From: CAVSUB01 sp963816725
GTDB lineage: Bacteria; Acidobacteriota; Vicinamibacteria; Vicinamibacterales; 2-12-FULL-66-21
Direction of reading: 5' to 3'
Assembly (NCBI GenBank): GCA_963816725.1
Contig: CAWFMC010000013.1
Location: 248,001 to 312,000 of the forward strand
Length of the DNA: 64,000 nucleotides
The notes beneath the pieces are model-generated. The model did not search any database, had not been told where the DNA came from, and saw only the letters and a program-made list of their open reading frames with translations. The first letter of the stretch is position 1; every line of letters begins with the position of its first letter. Of this stretch, positions 29,136 to 38,389 are shown one piece after another. A program made the position numbers and the translations under genes.

Positions 29136-29939
29136 TTGGAGAGACGACAGTTCATGACATCGATGGCCGGCGGCGCGCTGGCCGCGGCAGCGGGCGCGCG
29201 GGACGCCAGCGGGCAAACGGCCCAGGCGGCGGCGCCCGAGCACTACGTCTGGCGCCAGTACATCCTGCGGAATGGGACCGGGCCGCGGCGGCTGGCCGAC
29301 CATCTCCAGAACGCGGCCATCCCGGCCCTGAACCGGATCGGACACGCACCGGTCGGCGCCTTCGAAGTGGTCACGGGTGTCCCCAGCCCGACGGTGTTCC
29401 TGCTCGTGCCGCTGCCGACCCTGGCCTCGCTCGGTGAGATCGAACCGAAGTTGCGCGCCGACCAGGACTACGTGCGCGCGGCGGCGCCGTATAGCGACGC
29501 CACCGCCGCCGATCCTGTCTACGTGCGCGAAGAGACGTCGCTGCTGACCGCATTTCCGGCCTTTCCCAAACTCGTCGTGCCGGCGCAGACGGCTGCCAAA
29601 AGCCCGCGGCTGTTCGAGCTGCGGACGTACGAGAGCCCGACCGCGAAAGCGCACCTGGCGAAGGTGCGGATGTTTTCCGAGATGGGGGAGATCGAGATCT
29701 TCAAACGAGTCGGCCTGACCCCGGTGTTCTTCTCGCGCACGCTGGTCGGGCCGCGCATGCCCAGCCTGGTCTACATGCTGGTCTATGACGACATGGCCGC
29801 CCGCGAGAAGAACTGGGCCGCGTTCCGCAACGATCCGGAGTGGAAGAAGCTGTCGGCGACACCCGGCTTCACCGATCCGGAAATCGTCTCCAACATCACG
29901 TCCATCTATCTGCGCCCTGCGGCGTACTCCCAAATCTGA
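29136..29939 (+). CDS. Tat-exported NIPSNAP family protein
   Basis: A 267-aa protein. The TTG at 29136, preceded by GGGAG, gives MERRQFMTSMAGGALAAAAGA, a twin-arginine leader common for this family in Acidobacteriota; ATG 29154 would cut into it. Two ferredoxin-like NIPSNAP repeats follow: VWRQYILRNGTGPRRLADHL and, in the second half, RLFELRTYESPTAKAHLAKV ... AWAAFRNDPEWKKLSA-type sequence (here NWAAFRNDPEWKKLSAT). NIPSNAP domains occur in small dimeric alpha/beta barrels; no enzymatic role is established. Its stop overlaps the lactonase start by 1 nt, indicating an operon. Confidence 0.88.
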   Translation: MERRQFMTSMAGGALAAAAGARDASGQTAQAAAPEHYVWRQYILRNGTGPRRLADHLQNAAIPALNRIGHAPVGAFEVVTGVPSPTVFLLVPLPTLASLGEIEPKLRADQDYVRAAAPYSDATAADPVYVREETSLLTAFPAFPKLVVPAQTAAKSPRLFELRTYESPTAKAHLAKVRMFSEMGEIEIFKRVGLTPVFFSRTLVGPRMPSLVYMLVYDDMAAREKNWAAFRNDPEWKKLSATPGFTDPEIVSNITSIYLRPAAYSQI

Positions 29940-31123
29940 TGCGTATCCTGCACTCGCTCACGTCTCACGCGGTCGTGTCCACCACCATCGCGCTTGGAGT
30001 GGCGGCGCTCGCCGTGGCCGGTGTACAGGCCTGGCAGGCCACCGAGGCCGCCGGCCGGCTGGTGTTCATCGGCACCTACACGGGCGGGACGACGAACAGC
30101 AAGGGCATCTACGCGTTCCGCTTCGACGAGAAGACCGGCGCGCTGACGCCGCTCGGGCTGAAGGCGGAGACACGCAGCCCGAGCTTCCTGGCGGCCAGTC
30201 CTGACGGCAAGGTCCTGTACGCGGTGAACGAGATTCACGACTACAACGGCACCACGGCGGGCAGCATCACCTCGTACACGGTCGATGCGAAGACGGCCAC
30301 GCTCACGCCGCTCGGCGTCGAGTCCACCGGCGGGAGCGATCCGTGCCACGTGCAGTGCGATCGGACCGGTAAGGTCGTCGCGGTCGCGAACTACAGCGGC
30401 GGCAATTTCGCCGTGCTGCCGATCGGGCCGGGTGGCAAGCCCGGCGCCTCGACCGCGCTCCTCGGCGGCACCGGCTCGGGACCCGACAAGCAGCGCCAGC
30501 AGGGACCGCACGCCCACGAGGTGGTGTTCGATCCGTCCAATCGCTATCTGCTCGAAGCGGACCTCGGCCTCGACAAGATCCTGGTCTACCGCTTCGACGC
30601 GGCGTCCGGCAAGGTGACCCCAAACGATCCGCCGTCGGTCAGCCTCGTTCCGGGATCCGGACCGCGGCACCTGGCCTTTCACCCGAACGGCAAGTTCGTG
30701 TTCACGATCAACGAGATGGCCTCGACGATCACGACGCTGACGTGGGACGGGACCAAGGGGGCGCTCACGATGCTGGGGTCCCAGTCGACGCTGCCGGACG
30801 GCTTCAAGGGAAACAGCAGCACCGCCGAGATCCAGGTGCACCCGAACGGGCGGTTCCTGTACGGATCCAATCGCGGGCACGACAGCATCGCCGTCTTCTC
30901 CATCGCCGCCGACGGCACTCTGAAAGCCGTCGAGCACGAGTCGACCCGCGGCAAGACACCCCGCCACTTCACACTGGATCCAAGCGGCCGCTGGCTGATC
31001 GCCGGCAACCAGGGCTCGGGCACGCTCTCCGTCTTCGCCGTCGATCAATCGACGGGCGCGCTGACACCCACCGGGGGCCTCGCCGAGGTCGGCTCGCCGG
31101 TGTGCGTTCTCTTCTGGCCCTGA
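29939..31123 (+). CDS. lactonase family beta-propeller protein (6-phosphogluconolactonase-like)
   Basis: A 394-aa exported seven-bladed propeller. The signal region is HAVVSTTIALGVAALAVAGV. Repeated blade sequences (GIYAFRFDEKTGALTPLGL, SPSFLAASPDGKVLYAVNE, GPHAHEVVFDPSNRYLLEADLGLDKI, GPRHLAFHPNGKFVFTINE, TPRHFTLDPSGRWLIAGNQ) match the Lactonase/YbhE family. YbhE-type enzymes open 6-phosphogluconolactone, but many secreted members have unknown substrates. A signal peptide argues for a periplasmic sugar lactone, such as would be produced by the sugar dehydrogenase at the left edge (inference). Coupled to the NIPSNAP gene by a TGATG overlap. Confidence 0.9.
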   Translation: MRILHSLTSHAVVSTTIALGVAALAVAGVQAWQATEAAGRLVFIGTYTGGTTNSKGIYAFRFDEKTGALTPLGLKAETRSPSFLAASPDGKVLYAVNEIHDYNGTTAGSITSYTVDAKTATLTPLGVESTGGSDPCHVQCDRTGKVVAVANYSGGNFAVLPIGPGGKPGASTALLGGTGSGPDKQRQQGPHAHEVVFDPSNRYLLEADLGLDKILVYRFDAASGKVTPNDPPSVSLVPGSGPRHLAFHPNGKFVFTINEMASTITTLTWDGTKGALTMLGSQSTLPDGFKGNSSTAEIQVHPNGRFLYGSNRGHDSIAVFSIAADGTLKAVEHESTRGKTPRHFTLDPSGRWLIAGNQGSGTLSVFAVDQSTGALTPTGGLAEVGSPVCVLFWP

Positions 31124-31181
31124 TGACGCCCGCCGGAGCACGGCGCGCGCGGGGCGGGACCAGCCCGTTCGCCCCTTCCCC

Positions 31182-33327
31182 ATGAACCGCATGAACCGTT
31201 CGTTGCCAGCCCTCCTGGCGATTGTCGTGTTCTGCTCCCCGCAGGCGGCCTCCCGCGATGCGGATGCGCGGCAACAGCTGATTGCGTACCTGAATAGTCT
31301 GGCCACGCCGCGGCTCGAGGCGAGGCGGCAGGCCGTGGCGGCGATCACGACGCGGGCTGCGGCCGAGCGGCGCCGGACGGAAGTCCGGGCCAAGCTGCTC
31401 GCGAACATCGGCGGCATTCCCGAGCGAGCGCCCAACCTCCAGGTCAAGACCTTCGGCAGCGTCACAGGCGACGGCTTCCAGATGGAGAAGGTCGCCTACG
31501 AGAGCCTGCCGGGGTTCTGGGTCACGGCGAATCTGTACCTTCCGGCGAACAGCTCCGGCCGCGTGCCGGCGATCGTGCTCGCACCCGGTCATGGCGCGGG
31601 CGGCAAGAGCGAGAACTGGAGCTGGGGCGCCAACTTCGCGCGCAACGGCATCGTCGTGCTGGCCTATGACCCGATCGGCCAGGGGGAGCGGCTGCAGTAC
31701 CTCGATGGTGACAAGCCGGCGTCGATCGTCGGCGGCCCGACCGGGGAACATGGCGAAGCGAACATTGGTCCGCTGCTGCTTGGCGACACGCTCGCCCGCT
31801 ACATGGTCAACGATGCGATCCGCGGCATCGACTATCTGACCACCCGCCCCGAGATCGACGCGAGCCGGATCGGCGCGTTCGGCTGCTCCGGCGGCGGAAC
31901 GGCGACCGCGATGCTGGCCGCCGTTGACTCACGCGTCGCGGCCGCGGCGACGGCGTGCTACATCACCTCGTTCGACGCGCTGCTGACCTCGGCCACCGGC
32001 GTGCAGGAAGCGGAGCAGTCCCTGCCGCGCTTCATTGCCGATGGCCTCGACTTTCCCGACTGGGTGGAGGCCTTCGCGCCAAAGCCGTATGCGATCGTCT
32101 CGACCGAAGACGACATGTTCCCGTTCGCCGGCGCGAAGCGCACGTTCGAGGAGTCGCAGCGGTTCTATGGACTCTTCGACGCGCGTGACCGGGTGCAGTG
32201 GATCACCGGGCCCGGCGGCCACGGCAACCTCGGTCCGATCGCGCCGGCCATCCTGTCGTTCTTCGTCACCAACCTGAAGGCTGCCGGCGGATCCGCCTTC
32301 ACGCCTTTCCGGCCGGAGCGTCCAGCGGACATGATCGTCACGCCCACCGGTCAGGTCGGCACCACGTTCCACGGTGAGACGGTCGCCTCGCTCACACGCA
32401 CGCGCGCCGCGAGCGTGGCCGCGGCGCCGGCGACCATCACGAATGGAGGTGACGTGAGCCGGCTGCAGACGAGGCTCGCCGGCGACATCCGCCGGCTGAC
32501 CGGCGCGGCGCGCGTACCCGGCGCGTCGCGTGTCGCGGTGACCCTCGGCGCTCCGGAGGCGAAGGACGGCTATCAGCTCGCGCCGCTGACGCTGCCCAGC
32601 GACGGAACGACGACGGTGACCGGGACGATCGCAGTCCCAAGCCGGCCCGGCAAGAAGCCGGCAGCGCTGCTGATGGACAGCCCGCTGACCGACCTCGCCG
32701 CGCCCGGCCAGCCGCGCGACGACCGTTGCGCCGCTCCGTCTCTTCGGCGAAGTCGAGCGCCTCGCGAAGGCCGGCGTCGTCGTGATGACGATCGATCCGC
32801 GGCCGACGCCACCCGGTACCGAGAGCGTCAAGTCGCCCTATCTCGGCCTGTTCAACCTGCTCTCGCTCCGCGCCTTCCTGGTCGGCCGCACGCTGCTCGG
32901 TCTTCGCGTGGACGACGTGATCCGGGCAGTCGATTGGCTGAATGCGCGGCCGGATGTCGGGACGATCACCGTGCACGGCGTCGGCCCGCACGGTTTGGTC
33001 GCGCTGCATGCGGCGGTGCTCGACCGTCGCATCGAGCGGCTGGTGATGGAAGGATCAGTGACCTCGTATCGCCGGATCGTCGACGAGCCGCTGCATCGCG
33101 ACGTGTCGGAGATCGTGATCCCCGGCGTCCTGCGCCGCTACGACACCACCGATCTGCTGCTCGCGACGTATCCTCGGCCGGTCCGGATCATCGCCCCGGT
33201 CGATGCGCTGGGCGCGCGTCTGACAGCAGAGGCCGCGGAGTCTTCTCTCGCACCCGTCCGGTCCGCCGAACAGAAAGCCGGCCTCGGGCCCGCCACGCGC
33301 ATCGTCCTTTCGCTGAACGAGAGGTGA
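31182..33327 (+). CDS. secreted two-domain alpha/beta hydrolase (acetylxylan esterase-like), frameshifted
   Basis: Signal peptide LPALLAIVVFCSPQAASRDA. The first domain has YLPANSSGRVPAIVLAPGHG, an active-site motif FGCSGGGTATAMLAAVD (nucleophile Ser in GCSGGG) and a late GPGGHGN histidine; this is the dienelactone-hydrolase/acetylxylan esterase-like fold. The frame fails after PAALLMDSPLTDLAAPGQP. An indel near 32715-32735 leads to LRLFGEVERLAKAGVVVMTI and a second hydrolase-like part (SLRAFLVGRTLLGLRVDDVI, TVHGVGPHGLVALHAAVLD) ending at 33327. In this second half the nucleophile position reads GVGPHG, so it may be inactive. The repaired length is about 715 aa. Confidence 0.8.
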
Positions 33328-33340
33328 GCGCGCCAGTACA

Positions 33341-33435
33341 TGGCAGATGGCAGATGGCAGATGGCAGATGGCAGATGGCAGATAGCGGATGGCAAACGCC
33401 CATTGTTTCAGGGCGGCCTTTTTCAGCCGTCTGCT
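33341..33435. repeat. GGCAGAT heptamer array plus hairpin with CTTTTTCA loop
   Basis: Starting at 33345, GGCAGAT is repeated six times in tandem, the last followed by AGCGGATGGC. A hairpin, CAGGGCGGC-CTTTTTCA-GCCGTCTG (33410-33434), follows. A related copy is at 40595-40683. It lies between the hydrolase (plus) and DUF1080 gene (minus) stops, a convergent terminator position. The CTTTTTC would not form a canonical T tract after the stem. Confidence 0.75.
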
Positions 33436-33464
33436 AAGCGTCAGGTACGCGATAGGGAGACGAT

Positions 33465-34397
33465 TTATCTCGCCGCCGGCGCGCCGATCTGTTTCAGCCA
33501 GATGTTCCGGAAGCTGACGCGGCCGAGACCGTACTGCTCGATCTGGAGGCCGATCAGCCCCGCGGCGCGGAAGTACTGCGGATCGTCGTCCGTGAGGATG
33601 GTCATCACCTGGCCGTTGATGATGTGGGTCAGCTGGTGGCCGCGCGCGATGATGTGAATCTGGTTCCAGTCGTCGCTCTTGATCCGCGCCATCAGTGCGT
33701 CAGGATCTCCCAGCGACCCGACCTGCCGCGGCCGTACGCCGGGCTCGGCGCGCGCCATGCTCCCACGCCAGGCGACCTCGCGCCGGGGACTGCCGCGGTC
33801 CTCGACGTTGCCGGCCAGCAGACGGTCGTAGTCGAAATCGAGCCCGGGGCCGTACAGCGTCCATTTCGGATTCGCTGGCACCGCGAGGGGTGGTGCGGTG
33901 CTCGCGCCGCGCCCCGGCGCCGCGCCCTGTCGACCGGCCGCCGCACCCGCACCCGCCCCCGCACCCTGCCGTGCGCCGGATCCGCGGCTCGCATCGACGA
34001 AGCTGCGATACGCGATGCCGCTGTGGATATCGCCTTCGAGCTTCATCTCGAGCTTCAGCTCGAAGTCGGCGGGCTCGCCGCCACTCCAGATGATGTGGGT
34101 CGATCCGAGCCGGCGCTCAGCGGTGGAGACTGCCGTGATCGCCCCGCCATCCACCGACCACACGTCCGGGTTGCCGTCCCAGCCGCTCAGCGTGCGACCG
34201 TCGAACAACGACGTCCAGCCCTCGTGCTCGCCGAAATCAATCGGCTCGGGCGGTACGAAGATCGCCGGGATGCGGGGCGCCGCCGGCGTTGTTGTGGCAG
34301 GTGCCGGTGGCGCGGGCGTCTGCCCGCCCTGACCGTGGATCGCCACCGTTGCGGCGCCGAGCAGGACTGCGAGTACGAAGGGAGCGGGTCGGGACAT
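33465..34397 (-). CDS. DUF1080 / 3-keto-disaccharide hydrolase domain protein
   Basis: Secreted 310-aa protein. The signal peptide FVLAVLLGAATVAIHG is followed by a proline/threonine linker (PAPPAPATTTPAAPRIP). The concanavalin-like domain shows GWTSLFDGRTLSGWDG, WSVDGGAITAV, DFELKLEMKLEGDIHSGIAYRS, then a low-complexity insertion (about residues 145-170). The closing motifs are WNQIHIIARGHQLTHIINGQ and AAGLIGLQIEQYG..VSFRNIWLKQI. This is PF06439. Some members hydrolyse 3-keto-glycosides made by GMC-type dehydrogenases, a link with the gene pair at 0-2.4 kb (inference). A -10-like TATCGT lies 7 nt before the ATG. Confidence 0.9.
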   Translation of the reverse strand: MSRPAPFVLAVLLGAATVAIHGQGGQTPAPPAPATTTPAAPRIPAIFVPPEPIDFGEHEGWTSLFDGRTLSGWDGNPDVWSVDGGAITAVSTAERRLGSTHIIWSGGEPADFELKLEMKLEGDIHSGIAYRSFVDASRGSGARQGAGAGAGAAAGRQGAAPGRGASTAPPLAVPANPKWTLYGPGLDFDYDRLLAGNVEDRGSPRREVAWRGSMARAEPGVRPRQVGSLGDPDALMARIKSDDWNQIHIIARGHQLTHIINGQVMTILTDDDPQYFRAAGLIGLQIEQYGLGRVSFRNIWLKQIGAPAAR

Positions 34398-34410
34398 GGG
34401 GGAGACGATA
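34395..34410 (-). promoter_or_regulatory. -10-like TATCGT adjacent to the DUF1080 ATG
   Basis: TATCGT on minus (34410-34405), then 7 nt (all C or T) and the ATG at 34397. No Shine-Dalgarno sequence; possible leaderless start. Confidence 0.3.
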
Positions 34411-34415
34411 CTGCA

Positions 34416-34580
34416 AGAGGGCGGGACCCGAGACCCGGGACTGGGGAATGGGACTACAGGCTACAGGCTACAGGTAGATCGTCGAACCTCCTGAAGCCTG
34501 AAGCCTGAAGCCTGAAGCCTGAAGCCTGAAGCCTGAAGCCCGAAGCCCGAAGCCCGAAGCCTGAAGGAAGCGGGAAGCGG
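34416..34580. repeat. composite intergenic repeat with eleven tandem CCTGAAG-type heptamers
   Basis: GGGACCCGAGACCCGGGACTG words (34422-34443) are followed by ACTACAGGCTACAGGCTACAGG (three CTACAGG units) and a single GTCGAACC. Then come eleven uninterrupted heptamers from 34490 to 34566: seven CCTGAAG, three CCCGAAG and one CCTGAAG. GGAAGCGGGAAGCGG follows. It lies between the divergent DUF1080 and TPR genes. The T-to-C changes are confined to neighbouring units, as expected of array slippage. No gene. Confidence 0.85.
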
Positions 34581-34644
34581 ACCGATCTTTGTGGATAATC
34601 TTGGCATCCGCGTCCCGCGATCACTCGTTCAGAAGGAGGCCGAC

Positions 34645-36322
34645 GTGACTGCCCGTGCAGCCGGCATCGTTCTCGTGACCATCCTTGCCGCCCCCATCGC
34701 GGCGCAGACACCGTCGCATCAGCACTACCTCCCCGCGCCAGGCACCGCGCAGCCTGGGCCTGATGGCGCGCTCGCGCCGCGGCTGCAGAACCTCGGGGTC
34801 CACACCTTCAAGGTCAGCACCCGCTCGGCGCGCGCGCAGCAGTTCATGAACCAGGGGCTGAACCTGACCTACGGCTTCAACCACGCCGAGGCTGGGCGGG
34901 CGTTCGCCGAGGCGGCACGCCTCGATCCGGATTGCGGGATGGCCTACTGGGGCCAGGCGCTGGTACTGGGGCCCAACATCAATGCCGCGATGCCGCCGGA
35001 CGACGAGCCCAAGGCGCTCGCATTCGTGCAGAAGGCGGAGGCCGCCAAGGGCTGCGCCACGCCACGCGAGCGGGCCTACATCGAGGCGTTGCGCGCCCGC
35101 TACACCGGCAAGGCCGAGGAGCGGTCGCAAGCCGATCGCGCCTACGCGGATGCGATGCGCAAGATGGTCCGCGCCTATCCGTCCGACCTGGACGCGGCGA
35201 CGCTGTTCGCCGAATCGCTGATGGATCTTCGGCCGTGGAGTTACTGGACGAAGGACGGCGTGGCCAGGGACGGCACGCTCGAAGCGATCGCGTCGCTGGA
35301 GCGCGTGCTGTCGGTGAATCGATCGCATCCCGGCGCGCTGCACTACTGGATTCACCTGTGGGAGCCGACCAAGACCCCGGAGCGGGCGGAACAGGAAGCC
35401 GATCGGCTGCTGCCGCTGATGCCCGGGGCCGGTCACATCATCCACATGCCGGCGCACATCTACATGCGCGTCGGGCGCTACGCCGACGCGGTGAAGGCGA
35501 ACCAGCAGGCCGTCGCGGCGGACGAGGACTACATCGCCCAGTGCAAGGCGCAGGGCATGTATCCGCTCGGCTACTACCCACACAACATCCACTTCGTGTG
35601 GATGGGGGCGACGATGTCCGGGCAGGGCGCCGTGGCGCTCGCTGCGGCGCGGAAGGTCGCGGCCGCGATCCCGACAGAGGCGCTGGCCACTGTGCCGCCG
35701 CTCCAGAGCTTCCTCGTCGTGCCGTACTGGGCGATGGTGCAGTTCGAGCGATGGGACGAGATTCTCGCCGAACCTGCCCCCGCCCACGATACGATCTTCA
35801 CGCGCGGGGTCTGGCACTACGCGCGCGGCCGGGCGCTGGCCGCGACGGGGCGTGTCGACGCGGCCGAGCAGGAACTCGCGGCACTCACGGCCATCGTCTC
35901 GGACAAGGCGCTGCCAACGCTGCCGGCATCGGCGTCGCTCAACACGCCGGACGCGATCCTGCGGATCGCCCCTGAAGTGCTGGCGGGGGAGATCGCGCTG
36001 CGGAAGAAGGATGTGGACGGCGCGCTGCTGCACCTCGAACGCGCCGTGCGATTCGAGGACGCGCTGATCTACAACGAGCCGCCGGACTGGCCCCAGCCCG
36101 TCCGGCAACGGCTCGGCGCGGCGCTCCTGGCGGCGGACCGTCCCATCGAGGCCGAGGCGGTCTACTGGGACGACCTGCGGCGCAATCCCGAGAACGGCTG
36201 GTCGCTCGTCAGGGCTGGCGCGCGCGCTGGAGGCGCAGGGTAAGAAAGAGGATGCCGCGGGCGTCCGGCAGCGGTTCGAGAAGGCGTGGGCGGCAGCTGA
36301 TTTCCAGCTCGCCGGAAAGTAG
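34645..36322 (+). CDS. exported tetratricopeptide-repeat protein, frameshifted at the 3' end
   Basis: The GTG at 34645 follows a strong AAGGAGG (34633-34639). A short signal peptide (GIVLVTILAAPIAAQ) precedes TPR-like helical pairs: FMNQGLNLTYGFNHAEAGRA, FAEAARLDPDCGMAYWGQAL, LEAIASLERVLSVNRSHPGA, HMPAHIYMRVGRYADAVKAN and RAVRFEDALIYNEPPDWPQP. HxxxHxxxH-like spacing around GALHYWIHLWEP and GHIIHMPAHIYMR is conspicuous and could bind a metal or heme. The first frame stops at 36243. An indel near 36210 restores LARALEAQGKKEDAAGVRQR and a stop at 36322. The repaired length is about 558 aa. The role is unknown; TPRs mediate protein contacts. Confidence 0.82.
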
Positions 36323-36350
36323 GCGGGCACAGGTTCGAAAGGGTTCACAC

Positions 36351-37124
36351 ATGCGACGTCTCGGATTGGTTCTCCTGGTTGCGGCGCTCGCCTCCGGCTG
36401 CCTGCGCTCGACAACGACCATCACCGTGAAGCAGGACGGCAGCGGCACGATGGATCAGGAGATCGGCGCGACGCCGCAGGCACTGGCGCTGCTGCGCAGC
36501 TTCGGGTCCGGCGGTGCCGGCGACAAGCCGGCCAATGTCCAGATGTTCGGCCCCGAGCAGGCCGCGGCGGCCGCGGCGTCCATGGGCGTGCGCTTCGTTT
36601 CCGGCGAGCCGATCAAGACCGCCGAGACCGAGGGCTATCGCGCCCATTTCGCGTTCGACGACGTGACCAAGCTGAAGTTCGACATGGTGAAGACCCCCGG
36701 TCCGGCCGCGGAGAAGAACGCGACGCCGCCGTTCGGGTTCGGTTTCACCAAGGGGGCGACGTCGTCGGTGCTGACGATCAACATGCCCGAGCAACAGTCC
36801 GGCCCGGGGTCGCTCCTCAACCAGCTCCCCGGCGGCGGCGCGCAGTCGCAGGACAACCAGCAGGCATTGGCGATGCTGCTGCCGATGCTGCACGGGCTGT
36901 ACGTCGACGTGACGCTGAACGTCGACGGGCGGGTGATCAAGACCAACGCGCCCTACGTCGCAGGATCGCAGGTCACGCTGCTGCAGTTCGATTTCGACAA
37001 GGTGAATGCCACGGAGGGGGCGCTGCAGAAGCTGCAGACCATCAGCGATCCGAAGCTCCTCAAGGACATTCCTGGCGTGCGGATGGCGACCGAGCCGGTC
37101 GTGACGATCGAGTTCGGCCGCTGA
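36351..37124 (+). CDS. hypothetical lipoprotein
   Basis: A 257-aa protein. The ATG at 36351 gives MRRLGLVLLVAALASGC, a clean lipoprotein signal. The mature protein starts LRSTTTITVKQDGSGTMDQE and later shows AETEGYRAHFAFDDVTKLKFD, a glycine-rich linker and LYVDVTLNVDGRVIKTNAPYVAGSQVTLLQFDFDKV. This beta-rich pattern, a quadratic-looking strand repeat after a lipobox, resembles envelope lipoproteins seen in several phyla that I cannot name. It is preceded by a minimal AGGTTCGAAAGGGTTCAC repeat and may be co-transcribed with the TPR gene 28 bp upstream. Confidence 0.8.
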   Translation: MRRLGLVLLVAALASGCLRSTTTITVKQDGSGTMDQEIGATPQALALLRSFGSGGAGDKPANVQMFGPEQAAAAAASMGVRFVSGEPIKTAETEGYRAHFAFDDVTKLKFDMVKTPGPAAEKNATPPFGFGFTKGATSSVLTINMPEQQSGPGSLLNQLPGGGAQSQDNQQALAMLLPMLHGLYVDVTLNVDGRVIKTNAPYVAGSQVTLLQFDFDKVNATEGALQKLQTISDPKLLKDIPGVRMATEPVVTIEFGR

Positions 37125-37219
37125 CGGGATCGCTATCCGACCGCGTGATACTCTTTTGACCGCGACGCGCCGTGGCCGCGGCTGCGGCGGCGCGTCAGCC
37201 CCGCGACTCGAGGCCGATC

Positions 37220-38389
37220 ATGCTGAGCACCTCCGGACGCCGCCTTGCGATCGTCCTGAGCGCGATCCTGGGCGCGTGCGTGCTGGCGGTGTCGTTCGGG
37301 CCGGATGCCCGGGCGATCGCCGGTTCGCTGCCGGACAGCCTGTCGAACGCGGCGTTCTGGGCGCTCAGTGACGAGCTCTCGGAGCCGAACGGCTACTTCC
37401 AGTCCGACAACCTGGTCTCGAACGAAATCCAGTTCCAGCAGGTGATCCCGGATCTCGAGAAGACGGCGCGGCCCAACCGCGTCTACCTCGGCGTCGGGCC
37501 GGAACAGAACTTCACCTACATCGCCGCCCTCAAGCCGGCGATGGTCTTCATCGTCGACGTACGGCGCGGGAACCTGCAACTGCACTTGATGTACAAGGCG
37601 CTCTTCGAGCTCTCGAGCGACCGCGCGGACTTCGTCTCGCGGCTGTTCTCGAAGCCGCGTCCGGCCGGTCTGACCGCCGACTCGACGGCGCAGGAGATCT
37701 TCGCCGCGTACGAGAAGGTGGAGACCAGTGAGCCGCTCTACAAGGAGAACCTGGCGGCGATCACCGGGCACCTGGTGAAGACCCGCGGGCTGCACCTGAC
37801 AGACGAGGATCTGAAGGGCATCGAGTACGTCTATTACCAGTTCTTCTGGTACGGTCCCTCGATTCAGTACTGGTCGACTGGCGGCAGCGGCCGCGGCGGC
37901 CGCAACGCTCCGACGTTCGCGGATCTGATGATGGCCGACGACGGCAAAGGGCTGTCCCGCGGCTTCCTGGCGAGCGACGCGAGCTTCCGCGTGCTGAAGG
38001 ATCTCGAGACGAAGAACCTGCTCGTGCCGGTGGTCGGCAACTTCGCCGGACCGAAAGCGCTGCGCAGCGTCGGCGCCTACGTCCGCGATCACAACGCCAG
38101 CATCGCGGCGTTCTACCTGTCGAACGTCGAGCAGTATCTGGGCCGCAGCGGGATCTGGGGTCAGTTCTGTGCCAACGTCGCGACGATGCCGCTCGACGAG
38201 AGCAGCACCTTCATCCGCTCGGTACGGAGCGGCAACTTCATTCCGGGCGTCGGCCTCGATTCCGAGCTGGGCAACATGGCCAGCGAGACGAAGTCGTGCA
38301 CCCTGACCGGCGCGGCGCGTCTGCTGTTCCGCCAGGGCTCGATAGGCCGCCCGGCCTACGCTCAGCCGCCAGCCCCCTCGCGGCGATGA
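37220..38389 (+). CDS. exported protein of uncharacterised family (LIC_10091-like?)
   Basis: A 389-aa protein. The ATG at 37220 opens a signal peptide (RRLAIVLSAILGACVLAVSFG). Conserved-looking stretches are LSEPNGYFQSDNLVSNEIQF, RVYLGVGPEQNFTYIAALKP, FIVDVRRGNLQLHLMYKALF and FYLSNVEQYLGRSGIWGQFC. The YLSNVEQYL motif and the GVGPEQNF/VDVRRGN pair recall the LIC_10091 family, which has a methyltransferase-like fold (from memory, moderate certainty). GVGPEQN and the acidic D of IVDVRR would then be nucleotide-binding positions. Its stop overlaps the next start (ATGA), tying it to the spermidine-synthase-like membrane protein. Confidence 0.7.
   Translation: MLSTSGRRLAIVLSAILGACVLAVSFGPDARAIAGSLPDSLSNAAFWALSDELSEPNGYFQSDNLVSNEIQFQQVIPDLEKTARPNRVYLGVGPEQNFTYIAALKPAMVFIVDVRRGNLQLHLMYKALFELSSDRADFVSRLFSKPRPAGLTADSTAQEIFAAYEKVETSEPLYKENLAAITGHLVKTRGLHLTDEDLKGIEYVYYQFFWYGPSIQYWSTGGSGRGGRNAPTFADLMMADDGKGLSRGFLASDASFRVLKDLETKNLLVPVVGNFAGPKALRSVGAYVRDHNASIAAFYLSNVEQYLGRSGIWGQFCANVATMPLDESSTFIRSVRSGNFIPGVGLDSELGNMASETKSCTLTGAARLLFRQGSIGRPAYAQPPAPSRR

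Noticed and set aside
33341..33400. GGCAGAT array considered as a CRISPR
   Set aside because: Units are 7 bp with no spacers, and no cas gene is in the window.
34621..36414. Antisense open frame (597 aa) opposite the TPR gene
   Set aside because: No recognisable domain, Arg-rich; the plus-strand frame has a strong ribosome-binding site, signal peptide and TPRs.
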